From Thermodesulfobacteriota bacterium (GTDB taxonomy: Bacteria > Desulfobacterota > Dissulfuribacteria > Dissulfuribacterales > UBA3076), in assembly GCA_003645605.1 (NCBI GenBank), contig QNAY01000125.1, positions 1 through 5,226 of the forward strand: DNA of 5,226 nt. Reading direction: 5' to 3'. The notes below the pieces were generated by a model. The model worked only from the letters and a program-made list of their open reading frames with translations, was not told the origin of the DNA and ran no database searches. The position numbers were made by a program, and so were the translations under genes. Shown here piece after piece: positions 1 through 5,226 of the stretch (positions are counted from its first letter, which is position 1; every line of letters starts with the position of its first letter).

Positions 1-66
1 TACATCACTTTGTTGTTCCAATTTGTGAGCAGATACACATAATATGGCACAGTCATGGGCATTTAA

Positions 67-92
67 GATTTCTCCCTTCGGTCGAAATGACA
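67..92. repeat. REP-like extragenic repeat fragment
   Basis: This non-coding segment contains TTCTCCCTTCGGTCGAAA, with a small palindrome at its centre (TTCG at 77-80 and CGAA at 83-86, separated by two bases). From memory, the reverse-strand form beginning GTCATTTCGACCGAAGGGAG resembles short extragenic repeats that recur in many environmental bacterial genomes. That is recollection and was not searched here. Only one copy is present in the window. It lies downstream of the last gene of the cluster, in a region with no credible reading frame. Confidence 0.45.
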
Positions 93-99
93 ATATGGG

Positions 100-133
100 C
101 GTGAACACTTACGAATTTTAGTAACCGTTCACG
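100..133. repeat. Imperfect inverted repeat, 13-bp arms, 8-base loop
   Basis: CGTGAACACTTAC at 100-112 faces GTAACCGTTCACG at 121-133 across the loop GAATTTTA. The arms pair at 11 of 13 positions, with the mismatches side by side in the middle. Both arms carry the 12-bp motif GTRAACRSTTAC that also ends the larger element at 171-280, so the two structures appear related. No run of T follows the hairpin in either direction, so a simple intrinsic terminator is unlikely. It may be a REP-type element or a pair of protein-binding sites. Confidence 0.6.
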
Positions 134-170
134 GGATTACAACGCCCGTTTTACCGCAATCCACCGAACC

Positions 171-280
171 GTAAGCGTTTACAGGGTGCTGCAGATACGA
201 GGCGTACGGGTATGCAGACGTACTCTCTGTACTTCAAGTGCCTGACAACAAAGCAGATGCGGTGCCCTGTAAACGCTTAC
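171..280. repeat. 110-bp palindromic element with 16-bp terminal inverted repeats
   Basis: GTAAGCGTTTACAGGG at 171-186 is the exact reverse complement of CCCTGTAAACGCTTAC at 265-280. Read as plus-strand RNA, pairing continues inward to 193 and 258, giving 23 consecutive pairs of which three are G-U wobbles (187-264, 188-263, 190-261). The interior of about 64 bases has further symmetry: AGGC at 200-203 against GCCT at 240-243, the palindrome CGTACG at 203-208, and GTAC at 220-223 and 229-232. It holds no reading frame and starts 6 bases after the dehydrogenase stop. It resembles a miniature inverted-repeat (MITE-like) or REP-type element. No obvious target-site duplication flanks it (ACC before, AAA after). 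A transcribed structured RNA is the alternative. Confidence 0.65.
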
Positions 281-286
281 AAAATT

Positions 287-1666
287 TTATTCCGGCTTCA
301 TAGCCATAGCACCCACTGCTAAATAGCTGAACCCTTTGGAAACCATTTCTTCGAAATCCGCGATCATGCGCCGCCCGTCCATCACAAGGTAAGGCGGCTT
401 AACGCTTTCCTCTACAGTTCGGGAAAGTCCCCGGAATTCTTCACAATCAGAGGAAACAAAAAGCGCGTGAGATCCTTCCAGTGCCTCTTTGGCTGTATGG
501 AAATAGTCAATTTTTTCAAAAAGGATATTTTTAGATATGGAAAACTCGGCCGCGGCAGTCTCAATTGCTAAAGGGTCGTAAGCCTTTATCTTGGCCACTC
601 CTTTCCCCAGCAGAGATTCGATAACTTTGATGGAAGAAGCATCACGCATGTCGTTAGTGTGTTTCTTGAATGCCAGACCCAATACAGCAATTGTCTTGTT
701 ATTGAATTGGAACCCGAGCTCGGTTATGGCCCTGTCAATGAGGTAAACTTTTTGAAATTCGTTAACTTCATAGGAAGATTCAAGCATCTTCGTGCTAACG
801 TTTACTTTTCGCATTTGATAAATTAATGAAGCAATATCTTTCCCGAAACAACTTCCACCTGCTCCGTTGCTCACAGATGATCCCCATGTACTTATTCTGT
901 CGTCTGCCGTAACTCCGAGCCTAAGGTCATCTATTTTGACATTGGGATATTTTTCCCCAATTTTCGCTCCCACGCCGTTCCAGAAGGATATGTAGGTGAG
1001 AAGCAAGGTGTTGGCAACGTACTTAATTGCTTCCGCAGACTCAGGTGTGGTCTCTATATATTTTACTCGAACGTGGTTGACAAATTGGGAATATACCCTG
1101 CGAAGAATTTTAAAGTCTTCTTCGTTGTCGCAACCTACCACAACCCGGTCCGGATTTCGTGCCTGAGCGACAGCCGTTCCCTCCGCCAGGAATTCAGGAT
1201 TGGAAGCAATACCAAAGTTTTCCACATCGTGGGTATCCATGATCTCCTGCAGGTGTCGCGCTGTCCCAATAGGTACAGTGCTTTTATTCACAAAAACAAT
1301 TCTGCGATTGTCTTTCCTTTTTGCAACTGTCATGGCAATATTCTCGGCTGCGGCATTGTAAAAAGTAAGATTAGTGGAGCCATCCAGATTTGGAGGAGTC
1401 GGCAGACACATGAAAATAGCATCAGTACCTTCTAAGATTGAGTCCAGATCAGAAGTAAAGAATAGGTATTTGCCAAGTGTTTCCTTGATAATATTAGTCA
1501 ATCCCGGTTCATTGACGTATTTTTCAATTTCTTCAGTCTGACCGGTCGAAAATGCCTTAATCTTGTCAGCGTCAATGTCATATGCATACACTTCGTGGCC
1601 GTATTCTGAACACACTGCAGCATGCACAAGACCTACATAACCGGTTCCTGCAACGATAATTTTCAT
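287..1666 (-). CDS. UDP-glucose/GDP-mannose dehydrogenase family protein (UDP-sugar 6-dehydrogenase)
   Basis: This 459-residue protein belongs to the NAD-dependent nucleotide-sugar dehydrogenases, cytosolic enzymes that oxidise C6 of a UDP-hexose twice to give the UDP-uronate used in polysaccharide synthesis. The N-terminal Rossmann motif GTGYVGL is at residues 7-13 with the acidic D30 after the second strand. STVPIGT (129-135) and NPEFLAEGT (156-164) follow. K215 and N219 in AIKYVANT and the cysteine nucleophile C273 with D277 in GGSCFGKD match the family's catalytic residues. The C-terminal UDP-binding domain has AVLGLAFKKHTNDMRDA (327-343) and VMDGRRM (428-434). Length is normal for the family. 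The ATG start is backed by AGAGGA at 1671-1676, four bases upstream. Family assignment is firm. The substrate is not: the usual GGSCFPKD reads GGSCFGKD and the preceding loop is atypical, so UDP-glucose (ugd-type), UDP-GlcNAc or another sugar are all possible. Confidence 0.95.
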   Translation of the reverse strand: MKIIVAGTGYVGLVHAAVCSEYGHEVYAYDIDADKIKAFSTGQTEEIEKYVNEPGLTNIIKETLGKYLFFTSDLDSILEGTDAIFMCLPTPPNLDGSTNLTFYNAAAENIAMTVAKRKDNRRIVFVNKSTVPIGTARHLQEIMDTHDVENFGIASNPEFLAEGTAVAQARNPDRVVVGCDNEEDFKILRRVYSQFVNHVRVKYIETTPESAEAIKYVANTLLLTYISFWNGVGAKIGEKYPNVKIDDLRLGVTADDRISTWGSSVSNGAGGSCFGKDIASLIYQMRKVNVSTKMLESSYEVNEFQKVYLIDRAITELGFQFNNKTIAVLGLAFKKHTNDMRDASSIKVIESLLGKGVAKIKAYDPLAIETAAAEFSISKNILFEKIDYFHTAKEALEGSHALFVSSDCEEFRGLSRTVEESVKPPYLVMDGRRMIADFEEMVSKGFSYLAVGAMAMKPE

Positions 1667-1703
1667 AGTTTCCTCTTTTTATTATGTGTTTTGTGTCGTC
1701 CTA

Positions 1704-2735
1704 TTACCAACCGGTCAAATAACCTGTCAGGCCCACGCATAACCCGACAAATAAATTGATGCCCTTGATTTTGAAAAAATCAAAACGTGATTCGGCAAGC
1801 ATGGGCAACATGCCATGACCATCCTGCACTACGGAGCTTGCCAGCAGGATGCTGAAGGGTATGGCATTTTGATAAAACAGGGTGAGAAATATCAGGTGTG
1901 GACCTGATTCCGGGATGAGCCCAACCAGGCACGCAACTGCCAATACTATAAGTTGGTTTTGCTGTATCCAGCCTTCAAGATGAAGTTGATCAATAAGAAT
2001 ATGCATAAGGAATAACGCTCCGAATGTCCAGAAGAATATTCGTGGAACGTGAATTTTTGCTATATGTTCCCACAGATGTTCCTCCAGGAAATGTTCCGGC
2101 ACTGTGGATACGATAAAAAGCGCTACTCCTGAGACCATGAGGAGGGTGATTCTGATCCAGTTCCAGGCAGGCGGCCCCAGTTTGCCGCTGAGTATCCCGA
2201 AAAGAAACAATAACAAAGTTACTGACAGCACTCCGCGAGCCACGGAGCAATGTGTCCACTGTTCTTTTATACGTCCCCACGGAAAACAGTGACACACATC
2301 TTCTTCATGGAGTGCGAATTCTTGTTGACATTCGGATCGACTGATCGCCTTATCCCCAAGCAAGAAATCGGTCAGAAAACCTGAAAAGATACCTAGCAGA
2401 AACAAGATGAAAAAAATTAACAGGGCCTTCTCGGGGATCAGGGACAGCATGACAAAGGCCTCATCTCCGCTGGTGGCAATCATAGCGGCTACCACGGCTC
2501 CCAGACTGAACACCCTATGGGAATAAAGGGCCACTGCCGCAAAGGCTCCGAGGCAGCCGGGAGTTGCTCCTAAAAAACCAGCCAGCAGATACTGCTTCAG
2601 GCGGCTGTCGCGGAGTTCCTGATGAAAGAATCCCCTGGAAAGGACGTTCAGATACTCAACCACCAGCATCATCATAAAGACAAAGCCGGTAATCATCACA
2701 GCGTGAGTAAAGCTTTCCTCTAAAAAATTTATCAT
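1704..2735 (-). CDS. Polytopic membrane protein, putative manganese/arsenic exporter family (10-TM, DUF2899/ArsP_2-like)
   Basis: This 343-residue hydrophobic protein has about ten predicted membrane segments, roughly at 10-32, 48-72, 76-98, 103-127, 168-184, 192-211, 231-250, 261-288, 292-311 and 324-341. Two corresponding halves are visible: GATPGCLGAF (56-65) followed by TSGDEAF (88-94), and GLIPESGPHL (272-281) followed by VQDGHGML (303-310). I recognise these motifs as those of the family called 'putative manganese transporter' or ten-TM heavy-metal exporter. The assignment rests on memory of the motifs, and the transported ion is unproven. The central hydrophilic loop has possible metal ligands: H143, C148, H149, C150, H162 and C163. 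A second histidine-rich stretch covers H215, H220, H224 and H229. The ATG start puts the first helix near the N-terminus, but no strong ribosome binding site precedes it. It sits 37 bases before the dehydrogenase gene and after a 136-base gap, and has no obvious polysaccharide role. Confidence 0.8.
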   Translation of the reverse strand: MINFLEESFTHAVMITGFVFMMMLVVEYLNVLSRGFFHQELRDSRLKQYLLAGFLGATPGCLGAFAAVALYSHRVFSLGAVVAAMIATSGDEAFVMLSLIPEKALLIFFILFLLGIFSGFLTDFLLGDKAISRSECQQEFALHEEDVCHCFPWGRIKEQWTHCSVARGVLSVTLLLFLFGILSGKLGPPAWNWIRITLLMVSGVALFIVSTVPEHFLEEHLWEHIAKIHVPRIFFWTFGALFLMHILIDQLHLEGWIQQNQLIVLAVACLVGLIPESGPHLIFLTLFYQNAIPFSILLASSVVQDGHGMLPMLAESRFDFFKIKGINLFVGLCVGLTGYLTGW

Positions 2736-2780
2736 AGGCTCAGGATCAAGAATTTAATAGTATAGGATTTTCCATTTTTT

Positions 2781-2859
2781 GACACGGATGGACACAGATT
2801 ATCAAAATTTTCAAATTTATGAATAATATTATCTGTGTATATCTGCGAAAATCTGCGTC
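2781..2859. repeat. Imperfect inverted repeat of 10-bp units
   Basis: The left arm is two 10-base units, GACACGGATG and GACACAGATT (2781-2800). The right arm is three units beginning ATCTGTGTAT, ATCTGCGAAA and ATCTGCGTCT (from 2831), in the opposite sense. ACACAGAT at 2792-2799 pairs exactly with ATCTGTGT at 2831-2838, and GACACGGAT at 2781-2789 pairs imperfectly with ATCTGCGTC at 2851-2859. The middle is AT-rich. From memory, such 'CACGGAT/ATCTGCG' runs are common extragenic repeats in environmental bacteria; this was not searched. It fills most of the gap between the FemAB-like and membrane-protein genes. No T-run follows the structure, so it is not a standard terminator. Confidence 0.6.
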
Positions 2860-2871
2860 TTGTCTAACTTG

Positions 2872-4002
2872 TCATTTACATATTTGAGTACGGTACTCTG
2901 GGAAATAGCTGTCTTGGAAGAACCTATATCCATTTTGTTTCGCCCAAAGACGGCGTCTTTCAAGTAAATGGGCGTACTTTTTTGGATCTATTACCATTTT
3001 GGCAATCTTAAAGATTTTGTAAGAATGCTGGGATCTTGAAAAACCGGATTTAAACTTAAATAGCGAATCTTTACATGATCCAACACCACCACCCAAATGC
3101 AACCACCTAAATCCTTTTTCCGTTCCCCATCTATGCACGTTCTCAAGGATAACTTTTGCACCATCAAGTTGGAGATATTTAGATGGTGCACCGGAAAGAT
3201 GATATTGAATAATCCCACATGTTGTCAGAAAAAGTGCAGCGCTAATGATTTTACCTTCCAATTCAGCCACAAAAAGTTTGAGTGAAACTCCAAGGTTCTC
3301 TTTCATGTCGTAAAAGTATTGTTCAGTGAAATAATAGTAATCACTGGCTTCGGTTCTATCCATGGTTTCTATGTAAATTCGAATGAATTCCTTAAGATGT
3401 TCAAAGTCACTGTCCTCACGGCAAAATACCCCTTTATTACGTGCGTCAAGAATTCTTTTTCGGATATCATAGCGATATGTTGAAGTCATTCCTTTATCAG
3501 TATCTACTTGTCCAGATTTCAGGTCAATAGCAATAGTTGGCCCCAGAGGACTGACTTCTGCCATTCCTTCAAACATCCATAATGTTGGAATCAATGGATT
3601 CAAACGACTGAAGAAGCTTATGACATTTAGGCTCTTGAGTTTCTCTGTCAGCGAAGACTGAAAACTCTTGCGAAACCTGTCAGCTCCAGGATCGTCCCTA
3701 TTAACAGACGTAACTATGCCTGGATAACCGTAGACAGACGAAATATCCATATCTTGGCAATCGTCCAGAGCATCAACCTCAGATATTGACCTCAGCAGGA
3801 AGGGTAACGCAGCACAGCCATTATGATTTCGAAAGAAAAAAAGATATGGTCTGCCTTCTCCAAGTCCTTCGGCTAACGAATGGTATTCAGGAAGGTGGTA
3901 AGTGTCATGAAGCCCACACAGATTTAGAGCCTTCATCCATTCTTTCTTATTGTCTACAGGTATCATCTCTGAATGACTTATAGTTTCCATTTCCCAATTC
4001 AC
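2872..4002 (-). CDS. FemAB-like GNAT-fold transferase (Acetyltransf_6 type)
   Basis: This 376-residue protein resembles the FemA/FemB-related proteins with tandem GNAT folds. Family members move an aminoacyl or acyl group onto peptidoglycan or surface glycans; many in polysaccharide loci have no known substrate. Evidence includes SSVYGYPG at 88-95 in the N-terminal half, YRYDIRKRI at 176-184, and MDRTEASDYYYFTEQYF at 214-230. The C-terminal signature HLGGGVGSCKDSLFKFKSGF (302-321) is characteristic. The second GNAT-like domain spans roughly 170-330, and there is no signal peptide or membrane helix, so it is probably cytoplasmic. The start is uncertain: GTG at 4002 gives the longest form and lies 7 bases after the upstream stop, while ATG at 3990 would give 372 residues. 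Neither has a good ribosome binding site, which suggests coupling to translation of the GNAT gene. It could decorate the glycan begun by the upstream sugar transferase, but that is inference. Confidence 0.85.
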   Translation of the reverse strand: MNWEMETISHSEMIPVDNKKEWMKALNLCGLHDTYHLPEYHSLAEGLGEGRPYLFFFRNHNGCAALPFLLRSISEVDALDDCQDMDISSVYGYPGIVTSVNRDDPGADRFRKSFQSSLTEKLKSLNVISFFSRLNPLIPTLWMFEGMAEVSPLGPTIAIDLKSGQVDTDKGMTSTYRYDIRKRILDARNKGVFCREDSDFEHLKEFIRIYIETMDRTEASDYYYFTEQYFYDMKENLGVSLKLFVAELEGKIISAALFLTTCGIIQYHLSGAPSKYLQLDGAKVILENVHRWGTEKGFRWLHLGGGVGSCKDSLFKFKSGFSRSQHSYKIFKIAKMVIDPKKYAHLLERRRLWAKQNGYRFFQDSYFPEYRTQICK

Positions 4003-4009
4003 TTAAATT

Positions 4010-4777
4010 TCAGACCAGTCTCTTGAGTTCGATACACATTCTTTCAGTGCCAGCTACTCTCTGGCTGTTCTCCGCCACAGATGGGGGCATTTGTCCTTCT
4101 TGAATAAGAGCGAGTATGTGTCTGTCTGCATCAAGGTGAGAAAGGGTTTTAGCAACTCCAGGATCTATTAGAGCATTGGATTGAATTAACCGAAACCAAT
4201 TGTGACCAATACGCCCTACTGAATATTCACCATTCTGTGTGATTAGTGAGAACTGAGAAAATCCGAACTTTTCCTGGCAGACTTGCGCTTGAGGATATCC
4301 TGTAATAATAGCTGAGTCGGAATCATCCAATTCCCAGATCGGGATATCCCACCAGCCAATTGAATACTCGTACTGAAATCCTAAGCTCTCATACCAAATC
4401 CGGGCTATAGTATTCTGGCTGAAGACATCTAAACGCAACTTGGTGTATCTGTCTTGGTTAATGCTGTTTAATGCGGCTTTAAGAAGTTTATTCCCTATGC
4501 CACGTGACCTGAAGTTAGAAACCACGCTGATATAATTCAGAAAGATTTCGTCTCGAAAAAAACGAAGCTCGACGCATCCTACAACTTGATCCTCTGTCAC
4601 AGCTATAATGTACATAGTATCTGCCAGGGGGACTGGGAATCTTATTAAATCCTGTATATATTTCGTTACTCCTGAACATCCATAAATAATTTTTTCTAAT
4701 AAGTTTGAGGCAAATCCATTACGAATTACCGTGACAATCCCAATTGCATCTTCAGCACGAGCCAATCTTATTTCCAT
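4010..4777 (-). CDS. GNAT family N-acetyltransferase with C-terminal extension
   Basis: The N-terminal ~150 residues form a GNAT acetyltransferase domain that would use acetyl-CoA to acylate an amine. Motif A reads [16 protein letters not shown] (84-99), with the acetyl-CoA pyrophosphate-binding pattern R90-x-x-G93-x-G95. The later motif [20 protein letters not shown] (117-136) is the usual final strand and helix of the fold. Residues from about 160 to 255 are an extension I do not recognise. ATG at 4777 (255 residues) was chosen because GAGGA lies five bases upstream and [11 protein letters not shown] begins the fold naturally. An in-frame GTG at 4807 would add 10 residues and deepen the overlap with the preceding gene. 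With this start the gene overlaps the sugar transferase by 26 bases, and the FemAB-like gene follows after 7 bases. Acetylation of an amino sugar precursor is plausible from context, but the substrate cannot be read from sequence. Confidence 0.88.
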   Translation of the reverse strand: MEIRLARAEDAIGIVTVIRNGFASNLLEKIIYGCSGVTKYIQDLIRFPVPLADTMYIIAVTEDQVVGCVELRFFRDEIFLNYISVVSNFRSRGIGNKLLKAALNSINQDRYTKLRLDVFSQNTIARIWYESLGFQYEYSIGWWDIPIWELDDSDSAIITGYPQAQVCQEKFGFSQFSLITQNGEYSVGRIGHNWFRLIQSNALIDPGVAKTLSHLDADRHILALIQEGQMPPSVAENSQRVAGTERMCIELKRLV

Positions 4778-5226
4778 CACATTCCTCATGTATGACGAAC
4801 TTTTCACTGATCGTTTTGTGCCCCGATTCTTTACGTTCTTCGTCTAAGTCTAACATTACGGACTGGGCATCTACGACGACTCCTTTACCACTGAGTACTT
4901 TCTTTATCGTAAGTACAAGGATTTTGAGATCCAGCCCAAGACTCCAATGCTCCACATACCACACATCATTTTCAAGCCGTTTGTCCCATGAAGCTTCATT
5001 GCGACCGTGGATCTGTGCCCATCCGGTAATTCCGGGTTTCACAGAAAACCTTAGACGTTCTCGCTCGTTAAAATAAGGATTATATCTCTCCAACAGAGGC
5101 CGTGGCCCCACCAAACTGATGTCTCCCTTGAAGACGTTCCAGAGTTGTGGTAGTTCATCCAGACTAGTCTTTCTCAAAAATCGTCCTAATGTCGTTAACC
5201 GCACATTGTCTGGGAGATCTTTGCCA
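4752..5226 (-). CDS. Sugar transferase (bacterial initiating phosphoglycosyltransferase), 5' end missing
   Basis: The frame stays open to the window edge, so the N-terminal part, including the membrane-anchoring segment, lies outside. The 157 visible residues begin [20 protein letters not shown] and match the bacterial sugar transferase domain of monotopic phosphoglycosyltransferases. These move a sugar phosphate from a nucleotide sugar to undecaprenyl phosphate at the inner membrane, the first step of glycan assembly. In fragment numbering, [16 protein letters not shown] (20-35) holds the catalytic Asp-Glu pair D23-E24, SLVGPRPLL is at 37-45, and [14 protein letters not shown] at 63-76. The conserved domain ends near residue 112, followed by a charged tail of about 45 residues without recognisable features. 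The gene ends with TGA inside the start region of the GNAT gene. The short-form PglC/EpsL class and the larger WcaJ/WbaP class cannot be told apart without the N-terminus, nor can the sugar. Confidence 0.95.
   Translation of the reverse strand, partial: GKDLPDNVRLTTLGRFLRKTSLDELPQLWNVFKGDISLVGPRPLLERYNPYFNERERLRFSVKPGITGWAQIHGRNEASWDKRLENDVWYVEHWSLGLDLKILVLTIKKVLSGKGVVVDAQSVMLDLDEERKESGHKTISEKFVIHEECDGNKIGSC
4783..4787 (-). promoter_or_regulatory. Shine-Dalgarno site for the GNAT gene
   Basis: On the minus strand GAGGA lies five bases before the ATG at 4777, within the coding sequence of the upstream sugar transferase. It is the best ribosome binding site among the candidate starts of the GNAT gene and decides the start call. 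The upstream in-frame ATG at 4789 overlaps this site, and the GTG at 4807 is not preferred. Confidence 0.6.

Noticed and set aside
67..280. CRISPR array from the repeated 12-bp motif
   Set aside because: Copies alternate in orientation, spacing is unequal, and the motif is too short. Inverted pairs fit REP or MITE elements better.
171..286. Intrinsic terminator for the dehydrogenase gene
   Set aside because: The inverted repeat arms are separated by 78 bases, and no T-run follows in the direction of transcription.
1073..1435. Plus-strand open frame of 120 codons
   Set aside because: It lies wholly within the dehydrogenase gene on the opposite strand, and its translation shows no recognisable domain. 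The minus-strand gene is certain.
1990..2295. Minus-strand open frame of 101 codons in another frame of the membrane-protein gene
   Set aside because: It sits completely inside the recognised ten-helix protein, and its product has no family features.
2759..2787. Sigma-70-like promoter for the membrane-protein gene
   Set aside because: TATACT on the minus strand (2764 to 2759) is a fair -10 hexamer, but at 17-base spacing the -35 position reads CCGTGT, far from TTGACA. Not strong enough to annotate.
2779..2807. Plus-strand promoter starting from TTGACA at 2779-2784
   Set aside because: No -10 hexamer at 16-18 bases spacing and no plus-strand gene downstream. The hexamer arises from the repeat unit.
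2104..3983. Several short plus-strand and minus-strand frames of 62-75 codons (2104-2292, 2991-3218, 3097-3285, 3786-3983)
   Set aside because: All overlap strongly supported genes, lack recognisable motifs, and are typical shadow frames.
4744..5076. Plus-strand open frame of 110 codons
   Set aside because: It is antisense to the sugar transferase, whose catalytic motifs are unmistakable. The product is serine-rich and unlike any family I know.

Overview
This window holds the downstream end of a cell-surface polysaccharide (exopolysaccharide, capsule or O-antigen type) gene cluster. All five genes are on the minus strand, so transcription runs from position 5226 toward position 1. In that order they are: a sugar-phosphate transferase cut by the window edge, a GNAT acetyltransferase, a FemAB/GNAT-fold aminoacyl- or acyltransferase, a polytopic membrane protein of the ten-helix 'putative manganese/arsenic exporter' type, and a UDP-sugar dehydrogenase. 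The host is clearly bacterial. The permease family, the moderate base composition and the style of the extragenic repeats would fit a Desulfobacterota-like or other environmental Gram-negative bacterium, but that is a weak inference.

Positions 4752-5226 encode the C-terminal part of the phosphoglycosyltransferase that starts glycan assembly on the lipid carrier. Its end overlaps the start of the GNAT gene (4010-4777) by 26 bases, and the FemAB-like gene (2872-4002) starts 7 bases after the GNAT stop. These three genes look like one translationally coupled block that could start a glycan and decorate it. A gap of 136 bases follows, mostly filled by an imperfect inverted repeat built from 10-bp units (2781-2859). 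Next come the membrane protein (1704-2735) and, 37 bases further on, the dehydrogenase (287-1666), which has a clear ribosome binding site. The dehydrogenase would supply a uronic-acid nucleotide sugar. The membrane protein has no evident glycan role and is the odd member of the set.

Downstream of the last gene, positions 1-286 carry no credible coding region but are rich in repeats: a REP-like segment (67-92), a short-loop inverted repeat (100-133), and a 110-bp element with perfect 16-bp terminal inverted repeats (171-280) that begins 6 bases past the dehydrogenase stop. The two inverted repeats share a 12-bp motif, GTRAACRSTTAC, present four times. I see nothing in positions 1-66 or 134-170. 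No tRNA, rRNA, CRISPR array, transposase or convincing intrinsic terminator was found. No wholly new system is evident. The most unusual points are the extragenic repeat family, the departures from consensus at the dehydrogenase active site, and the metal-exporter-like protein inside a polysaccharide locus.
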